A stretch of 32,227 nt of DNA from Opitutia bacterium (lineage in GTDB: Bacteria; Verrucomicrobiota; Verrucomicrobiia; Opitutales; T3Sed10-336): positions 1 through 32,227 of the forward strand of contig PXBO01000088.1 in assembly GCA_003566885.1 (NCBI GenBank), written 5' to 3'. Below, one piece after another: positions 15,078-24,240 of the stretch (its first letter is position 1; every line of letters starts with the position of its first letter). Under the pieces are notes generated by a model. It made no database searches. It worked only from the letters and a program-made list of their open reading frames with translations, and was not told the origin of the DNA. Made by a program: the position numbers and the translations under genes.

Positions 15078-17450
15078 ATGAAAAAGTTCAAATGTTTCCT
15101 GCTCGCCATGACCCTCGCAAACTCCGCTCTGGCCGTTGAGTACTTCCCGCCGGACCAGGTTCGTCTCGATCCGGGACCGTTCACGGCGGCCGTCAATTCA
15201 AACGCCGAATACCTGCTCGCCCACGACCCGGACCGCTTCCTGGCGCCGTTCCGGCGCGAGGCCGGCCTCGAACCGAGGGGCGAATCGTACGGCAACTGGG
15301 AGAACACCGGGCTCGACGGGCATACCCTCGGTCATTACCTCTCGGCCCTGGCCTACATGCACGCGCTCACCGGGGAACCGGAATTTCGCGATCGTCTCGA
15401 TTACATCGTGAGCGAACTGGTCGAATGCCAGGAGGCTTACGGCGACGGCTATATCGGCGGCGTACCCGGAAGCAAGCAACTCTGGGAAGAAGTCGCCCGG
15501 GGTGAGATTCGCGCCGGCGCATTCAGCCTCAACGACCGGTGGGTCCCCTGGTACAACATCCACAAGACCTACGCCGGCCTGCGGGACGCCTGGTTGGTCG
15601 CGGGCAACGAGCAGGCGCGCGATGCGCTGATCGCGTTCGCCGATTGGTGTGAAACTTTGGTGGCCGATCTCTCGGACGAACAACTGCAGGACATGCTCCG
15701 CTCCGAACACGGCGGCATGAACGAGGTGCTGGCCGATGTCGCCGCCATCACCGGCGACCGGCGCTACCTCGAACTGGCCCGGCGCTTCTCCCATCGGGCA
15801 ATCCTCGATCCGCTCGCCCGGGGCGAGGACCGGATGACCGGAATGCACGCCAACACTCAAATCCCCAAGGTTATCGGGTTCGCCCGCATCGCCGGGCTCG
15901 CCAACGACGAGGCGCACGCCTCCGCCGCCCGTTTCTTCTGGGACACGGTGATCGATCGTCGCAGCGTCGCCTTCGGCGGCAACAGCGTGGCCGAGCACTT
16001 CAACCGCCCCGACGATTTTCGCGGCATGCTTGAACACCGCGAAGGTCCGGAAAGCTGCAACACCTACAACATGCTCCGTTTGGCCGAGCATCTTTTCGCC
16101 GCGAATCCGGATGCCGGATACGCCGACTACTACGAGCGGGCTCTCCACAACCACATTCTTTCCATAATTCACCCGGACGATCCCGGCTACGTTTATTTCA
16201 CCCCCATCCGCCCGGCCCATTACCGCGTTTATTCAGTGCCGGAGAGGCACTTTTGGTGCTGCGTCGGCTCCGGCATGGAAAATCCCGGACGTTACGGCCA
16301 GTTTATCTATGCCCATGACAACGACGGGCTGTGGGTCAATCTTTACACCGCCTCCACCCTGGATTGGCAGGAACGGGGCGTCACGGTGACCCAGCACACC
16401 GCATTTCCCGACGAATCGCGGGTCCGGTTGACTTTTTCCCTGAACGAACCCCGGCATTTCGCCCTGCGCCTTCGCCATCCCGGCTGGGTCGAAGACGGGT
16501 TCCTAATCAGAATTAACGGCGCGGTATTCGAAGGAGAGTCGGAACCCTCGAGCTACGTCACCGTGCGCCGGACCTGGCGCGAAGGCGACGAAGTCGTCGT
16601 CGACCTGCCCATGACCACCCGCCTCGAACCATTGCCCGACGGCTCCGAGTGGCATGCCATCCTGCACGGGCCCATCCTGCTGGCCGCGGAGTCGGGACGC
16701 GACGACCTGGTCGGGTTGCGGGCCGACGATTCCCGCTGGTCGCACATTGCCCACGGTCCTCTTCGTCCCTTGAACGAAGCACCCGCCCTGGTGGCCAACG
16801 ACCTGGGTGAAATCATCAACGCCATCAATCCGGTCGACGACCGGCCGCTGACCTTCACCATCGATGGCGCCATCGAACCCGCCGATTCTGCCGGAACGGT
16901 ACTCAGTCCTTTCTTCAGGCTGCATGACACCCGCTACCAGATGTACTGGCAGGTTCTGGACCGGGAATCGCAACAGGCGATCCGGACTCACACGGCGGAT
17001 TCCGAGCGTGAGGCTCTCGCCCTGGAAGCGATCACCCTCGGTCACGTTCGTCCCGGCGAACAGCAACCCGAAGTCGAACACAACTTCCAGGGGGAAGATA
17101 CCGAAGCCGGCGAATGGAACGGACGCCGGTACCGTCACGGTCAGCGGTTCAGCTACCAAATTCCTCTCGCGGAAGACGTAACGGCCGCCGAACTGATCCT
17201 GACCTACTGGGGAGGTGACGACAGGACCTTCGATATTCGGGTCAACGACCGGCTCCTGGTCACCGAACGTCTCCGCGCCGAACGCCCCGGAGAATTCTTC
17301 GACGTGCGCCATGCCATTCCCGCGGGCGTTCTGGAGGAGGCCGCCGGCGCCGCACTCACCATTGAATTCGTGGCCCGTCCGGGCTCCCTGGCCGGGGGGC
17401 TATTCGATCTCCGCCTCGTTCGCGCCGAACCGAACGGGAACGACGAATAG
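15078..17450 (+). CDS. Secreted beta-L-arabinofuranosidase-like glycoside hydrolase (GH127/GH146, DUF1680)
   Basis: Exported enzyme of 790 residues, predicted to release L-arabinofuranose from plant or algal glycans or glycoproteins. Residues 1-19 are a signal peptide ending ANSALA. Residues about 25-420 form the (alpha/alpha)6 catalytic domain. The unusual zinc-thiolate site of GH127 is intact: E325-S-C327 in GPESCNTYN, and C394-C395 in RHFWCCVGSGMENPGRY. These correspond to Glu338, Cys340, Cys417 and Cys418 of Bifidobacterium HypBA1, where the first cysteine of the CC pair is the nucleophile. YIGGVPGSKQLWEEV and WVPWYNIHKTYAGL are further family blocks. Beta-sandwich domains follow (about 420-640), then a C-terminal jelly-roll-like domain (about 680-785; EHNFQGEDTEAGEWNG, WGGDDRTFDIRVND), as in the larger Bacteroides members. 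No sugar regulator adjoins it; the ABC importer lies upstream beyond the REP pair. Family is firm, exact linkage specificity is inferred. Confidence 0.92.
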   Translation: MKKFKCFLLAMTLANSALAVEYFPPDQVRLDPGPFTAAVNSNAEYLLAHDPDRFLAPFRREAGLEPRGESYGNWENTGLDGHTLGHYLSALAYMHALTGEPEFRDRLDYIVSELVECQEAYGDGYIGGVPGSKQLWEEVARGEIRAGAFSLNDRWVPWYNIHKTYAGLRDAWLVAGNEQARDALIAFADWCETLVADLSDEQLQDMLRSEHGGMNEVLADVAAITGDRRYLELARRFSHRAILDPLARGEDRMTGMHANTQIPKVIGFARIAGLANDEAHASAARFFWDTVIDRRSVAFGGNSVAEHFNRPDDFRGMLEHREGPESCNTYNMLRLAEHLFAANPDAGYADYYERALHNHILSIIHPDDPGYVYFTPIRPAHYRVYSVPERHFWCCVGSGMENPGRYGQFIYAHDNDGLWVNLYTASTLDWQERGVTVTQHTAFPDESRVRLTFSLNEPRHFALRLRHPGWVEDGFLIRINGAVFEGESEPSSYVTVRRTWREGDEVVVDLPMTTRLEPLPDGSEWHAILHGPILLAAESGRDDLVGLRADDSRWSHIAHGPLRPLNEAPALVANDLGEIINAINPVDDRPLTFTIDGAIEPADSAGTVLSPFFRLHDTRYQMYWQVLDRESQQAIRTHTADSEREALALEAITLGHVRPGEQQPEVEHNFQGEDTEAGEWNGRRYRHGQRFSYQIPLAEDVTAAELILTYWGGDDRTFDIRVNDRLLVTERLRAERPGEFFDVRHAIPAGVLEEAAGAALTIEFVARPGSLAGGLFDLRLVRAEPNGNDE

Positions 17451-17875
17451 AGCGGAAGCTGCCCGGCGGATGAGCAGGATCAAATAGCGCTTCGCAACCG
17501 AAACCAAGAGCCAAATCGACCGGCTATCATGCCTGGTCAACGATGCAACTATTTCGTGATTACCGAACATTCAACGTCCGGATCTTTTTGAGATTGACTT
17601 TACTCAGCATACAATGGATTTATCTAATTTAATTATTTGTTTGCCAAATATTTCCAAAATCCATTTTTTTATAATCGCGACCTCCCTATAAACCACTACT
17701 TCTGAGACTCCCCGATCAGCCGGTGCCAATTCGTAACCCAACATTCACTTCCTTTGATCCGGATTGCGCCGAATCTCGACGGAACGGTCTTGCGGACTCC
17801 TATCGGTTTTCGCGACAGGCCGAACCCCGTTTCCCTAATCTTTTTTCACACCACTAAATCAGAACCCGCAAACCT
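17451..17875. other. 425-bp AT-rich intergenic region
   Basis: Separates the GH127 gene from the giant secreted-protein gene. It contains a marked AT-rich stretch (about 17580-17690), quite unlike the GC-rich coding regions, where a promoter candidate lies. No open frame with coding character, no T-tailed hairpin and no RNA gene were recognised. Confidence 0.5.
17588..17615 (+). promoter_or_regulatory. Candidate sigma70-type promoter for the 1524-residue secreted protein
   Basis: TTGAGA (17588-17593) and TACAAT (17610-17615) are separated by 16 bp inside the AT-rich part of the intergenic region. The match to -35 and -10 consensus is good, but it would leave a leader of about 250 nt before the ATG at 17876. 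Only form and position support it. Confidence 0.35.
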
Positions 17876-20800
17876 ATGAACCTAAGACCGTCCCTGAAAT
17901 TATTCAAAAAGGAGACCTGCTCCGGATTAATCGGATGCCTGTCTCTACTTTTTTTCGCCATTAGTCTGCCCGCCCAGCTCACCTGGGACGGCACCACCTT
18001 TCTAAACGAAGAGCAGACCTACGATGGTCTTGGAGCGGACGCCGATCGCGATCCCCTCACCCTCACCAGCGGCGATTTCAACATTGCCCGCGGGGCCGGC
18101 GAGGTTGGAATTCTCAATGTTGTCGGCGGAACCCTGACCCTTAATAACGAGGGCACTTGGGACTCGAAGGTGGCCTTCGCCGACGCGACCGGAGAACTCA
18201 ACATTTCGGGCGGCGCCACGGTCAATCTGATTCTCTCCGGCACCAGCGAACAGCGTTTTCGGGTCTCACACAACGGGGGTTCGACCGGGACGATCAACCT
18301 GGACGGCGGCGATCTAAACGTATCCTTCGGTCACGACGATCAGACCCATGGCGACCGCGGCCTCTGGTTTGGCACTGGCGGCGGCGTGGCAATCGCCAAT
18401 CTCAACAGCGGGACGTTCACCTACTCGGCGCCCGCGGCCACCCGCATCGGGACCGCCGGCACGGGTACGATCAATATTCTCGACGGGGCATTTGTCCAAA
18501 CCGGCTCCGAGCAAGTCTCGATCGGCGGCAGCGGCAGGATCAATTTTATCAGCGGCGGCTCCGGATACGTTTCCATCCTCGGATGGGAGGAATCGGATTT
18601 CGAGGCCCTGGTCGAAAGCGGCCATATCACCCTGGACGGATCGTCGGCGGTGACTTCGGTATTCCTGTATTCGTTCGAGGGCGGACAGGGAATCTACTCG
18701 CTCGATCCCGATGCCTTCGAATTTTTGTCCGATCCAGAGGATCAAATCGTCTGGGCGGGCACGGACGTGACTTTCGCCGCGACGTTCTTCGGTCCGCAAG
18801 CCACCGACTTCCAGTGGGAGGTTTCCACCGACAATGGCGGAACCTGGACGCCGATCACCGGCGCCAATTCGCTCTCCTATTCAATCCAAGCTCCTGGCAC
18901 GGAGCTGGACGGAAACCAGTACCGTGTGGCGGCAACACACGGGGAGCAAAGCATCGCCACCCAACCCGCCACCCTGCGTGTGGGTGATGCCGAGGTTCCG
19001 GAGTCTCGGGGAGTTGTTGCCTATTACCGGTTCGAAGAAGGCCCCGATGGAGGGGTGGTCACGGGAGCGATCGATTCGTCGGGCAACGGCAACCACATGA
19101 ACGAGGTGCTGGGAAGTCCTCAATACACGACATTGAGGCCGACCGATCCCATCCCGTTTTCCGGTGAGGACAACCAGTATTCACTCGAGTTGTTCACCAA
19201 CCAGGAACAGTACGCCGTCCAGGGCACGGACGGGGATGGCTTGAGTCAGGTAGTGTTCGACAGCATTACCCTGGAAGCCTGGGTGAATTTCAATGCGCTT
19301 CCCAACCACCAAACCATCATAGGACGGGATGACCGCGGACAGCAGCGCGCCGGAAACAATGCGCTTGTCTACTTGCAGAAGGCTCCCGCCGGTTTCCGGG
19401 TGGAGATCTGGGGCCGAAGCAACAACAATCTCACAGTCGACACCAATGTGGTGCCTGTCGCTGGAGAATGGTACCACGTGGCCGCGGTCGGGGATATCGA
19501 CGCCGGAACGCTGACGTTTTATATCAACGGTGAGCCTGCCGGTTCGCGCAATGATTTCGACGGTGTCTTCATTCCTCCCACCACCGACACCCGGTGGAGC
19601 ATCGGACGCGGTCAATGGGGAGGTGACGACTCCGTCGGACAATCCCATGGCGACTGGTTCAACGGCCGGATCGACGAAGTGCGGATCAGCAACGCCGCTT
19701 TGAGGCCCGAGGAATTCCTCAACTTTAATAACGCGGTTTTCCGTTTCACGGAGCAACCGACCAGTATCGCGGCCGCCGCCGGGCACGATGTCACCTTCAC
19801 CGCGGTTGCGGCCGGCGGGGGCACGGAAGAAGTGACGTACCAGTGGCAGATCTCGGAAAACGATGGCGCTACCTGGACCGACATTGGCGGCGCCACGAAT
19901 AATTCCTACACGGTCGAATCGGTCGCCCTCGATGATGACGGTAAGCAGTTTCAGGTGATTGCCACCCGAGGCGCGACCACCATCACCAGTGAGGTGGCGA
20001 CCCTGTCTGTGTTTGGTTTCCCGGATCCGGTAGTCGTCCAGGGACTGACGGGCGGGCAACTCGCGTTGGAGGGCGATCCATTCACCTTCACTGTTGAGGC
20101 GACCAGTTCCGCGGGGGGTAATATCACCTACCAGTGGCAAAAAGATGGTGAGGATCTCGTTGGAGAGACGAACAACACGCTTCACTTCGAATCGCTCGCC
20201 CGGGATGACGACGGGACGTATTCCGTGGTCATTACGGACGATGCCGCAACATCGGAAGGGCTGGATCCGACGACCGTCACTCTCTCCACAATTCTCCCGG
20301 TCGCTCCGTACGTGCGAAGCGCGGTCAGTCTCAACTTTGTGGGCACAGGGAGCTCAAATTGGGGTTCATCTCCTGAGCTTGGGAAAATCTTCCCGCACGA
20401 AGCCGCAGGTGTTGTCCCGGTCCTGAACTGGAATAATTCGGCCGAGGTAACGGAGGTGAGCATCTCGCCAGCGCCCCTCGTATTGGTCAATGACACGGGG
20501 ACTCCCACCCAAATGACGGCTACCTGGGACTCCGCGAACACCTGGTCGGCCCGGTCCGATGCCGGCGCCCCGCAGACCAAGGACGTCAACAGCCGTCTCT
20601 TCCACGGCTTCATCGAGCGCCGGGCCGAAGATGATGGAAATCCAACGACCATTACGATTGATAACATCCCCTACTCAACCTACGACGTTTACGTCTATCC
20701 AATGAGCGTGGAAGGCGACCAGGGGGCTTTCATTCGCAATGTCCGAATGGAGGACGGCAACGGTGAGCGCGAATTCTTCATGAGGAACGCGACCGGGAAT

Positions 20801-22450
20801 CCGACGCCAAACCCGATTCCGTTTGTCCTATCGCATGCAACCACCCTGCAGGAAGCGATCGACAGTGAGCCGGCGACGTACTTCCGGTTCGCGGAATCCA
20901 CGGGGTCGACCGTCACCATCCGGCATTTCGACAACAATGAACACGGATGGGGCTGGAACTCCGGCGGTATCGCCGCGATTTCCATTGTGGACACCACTGC
21001 ATCTACGCCAGCCCGTCCGATCCTGACCTCCCGACCGTCGGGCGGCTTTGTTCCCTCCGGAACGTTGACCCTGTCGGCGGCCGCCGAGTCCGTTAACCCG
21101 GGGGGAAGCGTCTCCTATCAATGGCAAAAGGACGGGGCGAACCTCTCGAACGGCGGCCGGATCTCCGGCGCCACCGGGAGCACTCTGACGATCAGTGACG
21201 CGACCTCGGCCGACAACGGAATCTACACCGTGGTTGTGACCGATTCGTCGGATCTGCCCGCCAACAGCACAGCCAGGGCGAGCACCGAGGTTGTGGTGGT
21301 GGACAGCGCGCGACTCGCACTGATCAGCGCCGACATGACCTTCCGCGGGGGAGGACCGGATGACGGAGATTTCAACCGCAGCGAGGAAATGCATGGACAT
21401 GCCATCCTGCGCACGGACGGTCCTATCACCGTCAATCCGGCCGCCGGCGACAGCAATCCCGATCAGATCGGCGAAGGAGAGACGATCTGGAACCGGGTTC
21501 CCTATGCGCACCAGGGGGGAGTCCACACCAATCTCGTGGATTCGGAAGGACTGCTCCTTTCCGGCCTGACGTTTACGGCGACCGGCGCCAACGGCATCGA
21601 GGATAACGCAACGAGTGGAGGAATCGATTCCCCCATCACCGATTGGTCGGGGCCGCTGCTTCGCGATTATATCTTCACCACCGATGACAACGTCATGACC
21701 TTGACGCTGGGCGGCTTGCAGGCCTTCGCCGGCCGGGAGGTAACCCTGGTGGTTTATGCCGTGGGCAAGGAAGCGATCGGTTGGGGGGACAGCCAGGATG
21801 ACAACGCCACCGTTACGCTGGTCGCCGCCAACAGCCCGACCGGTGAAGCGCAGTCGGATGTCACGGTTATCGATCCGGGAACCGGATTCGAAGGGCGCGA
21901 TCTGCGTTACAATAACGATGCGCATGTCACCTTCGACGCGGTGATCGGCGCCAACGGAACCTTGACCTGGACGGTCGGTCCAGTTCCGGGACAGCCTGGC
22001 TTAAACGCCTTCAACGGCTTCCAGGTCCTGATGACGGACGTGGGAGAAGCCCCGCCGCCTCCGGAAGGAATCGCGAACTGGTTGGACTCCTACTTCGGTC
22101 CGGACTGGGAAAGCAATCCCGACGCCGATCTGACCGCAGATCCTGATGCGGACGGGTTCAAGAATCTTGTGGAATACGCCCTCGGCACGGACCCAACCGT
22201 CGCGGGAGCCGCCCACGGGGCCATCAACCTGGGTCTTGACGGAGACTTCCTCACCCTGACCTTCAATCACATAGACGATCCCAACCTCGTCTATTACATC
22301 GAGGCCGCCAACAACCTGAACGAAGGCTGGAACGTGGTACACACCTTCCCCACCTTTAATGCCGTGGGTACCGCTACTTACACCGACAACGTGGCGATAG
22401 GGTCGAACCCCACCCGCTTCATTCGGCTGAGTGTTCGTTTGCTCGAATAA
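17876..22450 (+). CDS. Giant secreted mosaic protein with LamG-like and Ig-like domains
   Basis: Exported protein of 1524 residues, role unknown; probably surface-attached or extracellular glycan binding. Residues 1-34 are a long signal peptide (LSLLFFAISLPAQ). Residues about 40-270 are Gly/Asn/Thr-rich short strands (GELNISGGATVNL, GTINLDGGDLNV, GTINILDGAFVQTG), resembling autotransporter-associated beta-helix repeats. Ig-like modules follow at about 280-370, 622-712, 718-805 and 1045-1142, marked by FQWEVSTDNGGTWTPI, YQWQISENDGATWTDI and YQWQKDG. A LamG/concanavalin-like domain occupies about 378-620 (YYRFEEGPDGG, DSITLEAWVNF, EWYHVAAVGDID, NGRIDEVRISNAAL). Two further beta domains lie at about 812-1040 and 1145-1390. 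The tail, about 1398-1440, has NWLDSYFG and DPDADGFKNLVEYALGTDP, a Ca-binding-like motif common at the C-termini of verrucomicrobial secreted proteins. No catalytic motif was recognised. It follows a glycosidase gene and is closed by a strong terminator. Confidence 0.88.
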   Translation: MNLRPSLKLFKKETCSGLIGCLSLLFFAISLPAQLTWDGTTFLNEEQTYDGLGADADRDPLTLTSGDFNIARGAGEVGILNVVGGTLTLNNEGTWDSKVAFADATGELNISGGATVNLILSGTSEQRFRVSHNGGSTGTINLDGGDLNVSFGHDDQTHGDRGLWFGTGGGVAIANLNSGTFTYSAPAATRIGTAGTGTINILDGAFVQTGSEQVSIGGSGRINFISGGSGYVSILGWEESDFEALVESGHITLDGSSAVTSVFLYSFEGGQGIYSLDPDAFEFLSDPEDQIVWAGTDVTFAATFFGPQATDFQWEVSTDNGGTWTPITGANSLSYSIQAPGTELDGNQYRVAATHGEQSIATQPATLRVGDAEVPESRGVVAYYRFEEGPDGGVVTGAIDSSGNGNHMNEVLGSPQYTTLRPTDPIPFSGEDNQYSLELFTNQEQYAVQGTDGDGLSQVVFDSITLEAWVNFNALPNHQTIIGRDDRGQQRAGNNALVYLQKAPAGFRVEIWGRSNNNLTVDTNVVPVAGEWYHVAAVGDIDAGTLTFYINGEPAGSRNDFDGVFIPPTTDTRWSIGRGQWGGDDSVGQSHGDWFNGRIDEVRISNAALRPEEFLNFNNAVFRFTEQPTSIAAAAGHDVTFTAVAAGGGTEEVTYQWQISENDGATWTDIGGATNNSYTVESVALDDDGKQFQVIATRGATTITSEVATLSVFGFPDPVVVQGLTGGQLALEGDPFTFTVEATSSAGGNITYQWQKDGEDLVGETNNTLHFESLARDDDGTYSVVITDDAATSEGLDPTTVTLSTILPVAPYVRSAVSLNFVGTGSSNWGSSPELGKIFPHEAAGVVPVLNWNNSAEVTEVSISPAPLVLVNDTGTPTQMTATWDSANTWSARSDAGAPQTKDVNSRLFHGFIERRAEDDGNPTTITIDNIPYSTYDVYVYPMSVEGDQGAFIRNVRMEDGNGEREFFMRNATGNPTPNPIPFVLSHATTLQEAIDSEPATYFRFAESTGSTVTIRHFDNNEHGWGWNSGGIAAISIVDTTASTPARPILTSRPSGGFVPSGTLTLSAAAESVNPGGSVSYQWQKDGANLSNGGRISGATGSTLTISDATSADNGIYTVVVTDSSDLPANSTARASTEVVVVDSARLALISADMTFRGGGPDDGDFNRSEEMHGHAILRTDGPITVNPAAGDSNPDQIGEGETIWNRVPYAHQGGVHTNLVDSEGLLLSGLTFTATGANGIEDNATSGGIDSPITDWSGPLLRDYIFTTDDNVMTLTLGGLQAFAGREVTLVVYAVGKEAIGWGDSQDDNATVTLVAANSPTGEAQSDVTVIDPGTGFEGRDLRYNNDAHVTFDAVIGANGTLTWTVGPVPGQPGLNAFNGFQVLMTDVGEAPPPPEGIANWLDSYFGPDWESNPDADLTADPDADGFKNLVEYALGTDPTVAGAAHGAINLGLDGDFLTLTFNHIDDPNLVYYIEAANNLNEGWNVVHTFPTFNAVGTATYTDNVAIGSNPTRFIRLSVRLLE

Positions 22451-22473
22451 GGTCACGGACAACTGATTCCAAG

Positions 22474-22511
22474 AAAACCGCCGTCCCGGAATCGAAGGGA
22501 CGGCGGTTTTT
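22474..22511 (+). terminator. Rho-independent terminator after the giant secreted protein
   Basis: A perfect 14-bp stem (arms 22474-22487 and 22497-22510, AAAACCGCCGTCCC and its complement) with a 9-nt loop, the 3' arm running into five T residues. It begins 24 bp after the stop codon and cleanly separates this gene from the uppS operon. Confidence 0.9.
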
Positions 22512-22599
22512 GCTTTCGGATCCGATCTTTACGGGATTTCGCCAAGGCCAATTTTACCGTCTCCTTAACCCTAAACCATTGACCCCGTCATTTCCCTGA

Positions 22600-22620
22600 C
22601 CTAAAACAACGGGTTTTAGG
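22600..22620 (+). promoter_or_regulatory. Hairpin or small operator just upstream of uppS
   Basis: Perfect 8-bp inverted repeat CCTAAAAC / GTTTTAGG with a 5-nt loop, ending 8 bp before the uppS ATG, that is, where a ribosome-binding site would be. It could be a repressor site or, if inside the transcript, a structure that limits initiation. No T-run follows it. Confidence 0.4.
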
Positions 22621-22628
22621 ATTACGCC

Positions 22629-23390
22629 ATGACAGCATCTTCAGGTCATCAACCAGCTCATATCGCCATCATCATGGATGGAAACGGACGCTGGGCGCGA
22701 CGCCGGGGCCTTCCCCGCATCGAGGGGCACCGCCGGGGCATCAACGCCGCCCGGGAGATCGTGCGCGCCGCCGGAGACACCGACTTGCGTTTCCTGACCC
22801 TGTTCGCCTTCTCGGTGGAAAACTGGCAGCGACCCGAATCGGAGGTGAACGCCTTGATGGAGCTCCTGTACCATTTCCTGGAGGAGGAGCGTCATTACCT
22901 GCTGGAAAACCGGGTGCGCCTACGCTGCATCGGACGAATCGACGAACTACCCGCCCCGGTGGCGAAGCGCACGCGGAGCCTGATTGACGAGACCGCGGGA
23001 TTCACCGAGCGCACCCTGGTCATTGCTTTGAACTACGGCTCCAGAACCGAAGTTCTCGACGCGGTTCGCAGCTATTGCTCCGCGGTGATCAAAGGTGTCG
23101 AAGATCCCGATCAATGCGATTGGGAGCGTTTCTCAAATCACTTGTACACCAGTCACGACATTCCCGATCCCGACCTCATAATCCGCACCTCCGGAGAGTG
23201 CCGGCTCAGCAACTTTCTCCTGCTCCAGTCCGCCTATTCGGAAATCTACCTTTCCCCGGTCCTTTGGCCCGACTTTGACCGGGAGGAGTTCCAGAAAGCG
23301 ATCGAGTGTTACAAGAGCCGGGAACGCCGCTTCGGAAAAACCGGAGAACAGGTCAGCGCGCCTCTTCCGGCAACCGCCCAAATATTGTGA
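22629..23390 (+). CDS. uppS: Undecaprenyl diphosphate synthase (cis-prenyltransferase)
   Basis: Adds eight isopentenyl units in cis to farnesyl diphosphate, making the C55 lipid carrier for peptidoglycan and other wall polymers; cytoplasmic, membrane-associated homodimer. 253 residues, the usual size. The diphosphate-binding motif HIAIIMDGNGRWA carries the catalytic Asp17, followed by GHRRGINAAREI. The middle block LTLFAFSVENWQRPESEV and the C-terminal signature DLIIRTSGECRLSNFLL, then AYSEIYLSPVLWPDF, are complete. The segment usually read as LLWQ is LLLQ here. First gene of a five-gene run; its TGA overlaps the GTG start of cdsA. The product consumes the isoprenoid precursors made by dxr and ispG in the same run. 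Confidence 0.97.
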   Translation: MTASSGHQPAHIAIIMDGNGRWARRRGLPRIEGHRRGINAAREIVRAAGDTDLRFLTLFAFSVENWQRPESEVNALMELLYHFLEEERHYLLENRVRLRCIGRIDELPAPVAKRTRSLIDETAGFTERTLVIALNYGSRTEVLDAVRSYCSAVIKGVEDPDQCDWERFSNHLYTSHDIPDPDLIIRTSGECRLSNFLLLQSAYSEIYLSPVLWPDFDREEFQKAIECYKSRERRFGKTGEQVSAPLPATAQIL

Positions 23391-24220
23391 TTCGCCGCAC
23401 GGTCAGCACGGTCACACTCTGGGGTGCCCTCGGAGCGATTCTCTATTTCTTCGGCGCCGCCGCCGGCATCTGGCTCGTCGCCGCGCTGGCGGTAGCCAGC
23501 CAATACGAGTTTTACCGTCTGGCTGGAACCGCCGACCGCCCGGTTCGCTGCGCCGGATTGATCGCCGGCGCGTTACTGCTGGTGGCCCCCTTTTACGCCG
23601 CTCTGGGGGATTGGGACCCTGTCACTACCGGCCTCTCGCTCTTCGCGCTGGGACTCATCGGCCTCGCCCTGGTCGCGTTGGCCTCCCCGTTGGAATCCCG
23701 GATCGATTCTCTGTCCTCCGGCGTGCTCGGCTTCGCCCTCGTCGCGTTTCCTCTTCATTTCTTCAGCCAGATCCTGCTCTTGGTCGAAGGCGGCGCCCAA
23801 GGCCTTATCCTCGCCCTCTGGGTGGTGGTGACCGTGAAATTTACCGATATCGGCGCTTACCTCGCGGGTTCATTCCTCGGGCGTCATAAAATGGCTCCCT
23901 CCCTCAGCCCCGGAAAGACCTGGGAAGGGGTGGCGGGAGGACTGCTCGCTTCCGTTCTGATGGCCGCCGTATTCGCCGCGGTTTTCCGCCAGGCGCTGCC
24001 GGAAGCCATGCACCCGCTGGCCGCCGCCGGACTGGCCCTGCCCATCGCCGCCGCGTCCATCCCCTCCGATTTGCTGGAATCCCTTTTCAAACGCGCGGCC
24101 GGCGCCAAGGATTCCGGCCGGACCATTCCCGGGATCGGGGGCGCCTACGACCTTTCCGACAGTTTGGTGTTGAGCGCCCCGATGGCCTTTATCCTGCTCA
24201 AACTCTTCATCACGGGTTGA
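23387..24220 (+). CDS. cdsA: Phosphatidate cytidylyltransferase (CDP-diglyceride synthase)
   Basis: Integral-membrane enzyme that makes CDP-diacylglycerol from CTP and phosphatidate, the branch point of phospholipid synthesis. I choose GTG 23387, which overlaps the uppS stop (GTGA) and gives a 277-residue protein starting MIRRTVSTVTL as CdsA proteins do; the frame is also open from 23306. Seven to eight hydrophobic segments are visible. The active-site half is at about 165-265: KFTDIGAYLAGSFLGRHKM, SLSPGKTWEGVAGG, then SLFKRAAGAKDSG and IPGIGGAYDLSDSL. The PROSITE-style ending usually reads PGHGGxxDRxDS; here the histidine and arginine are replaced (PGIGGAYDLSDS), which I recall as usual for planctomycete and verrucomicrobial homologues. 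uppS-cdsA adjacency is conserved across many bacteria and supports the call. Confidence 0.95.
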   Translation: MIRRTVSTVTLWGALGAILYFFGAAAGIWLVAALAVASQYEFYRLAGTADRPVRCAGLIAGALLLVAPFYAALGDWDPVTTGLSLFALGLIGLALVALASPLESRIDSLSSGVLGFALVAFPLHFFSQILLLVEGGAQGLILALWVVVTVKFTDIGAYLAGSFLGRHKMAPSLSPGKTWEGVAGGLLASVLMAAVFAAVFRQALPEAMHPLAAAGLALPIAAASIPSDLLESLFKRAAGAKDSGRTIPGIGGAYDLSDSLVLSAPMAFILLKLFITG

Positions 24221-24240
24221 ACCCGGCGCGCCCGCACCCG

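Noticed and set aside
22512-22599. Riboswitch or small RNA before uppS
   Set aside because: Apart from the terminator before it and the short hairpin after it, no conserved riboswitch-like pairing or motif was seen in this stretch.
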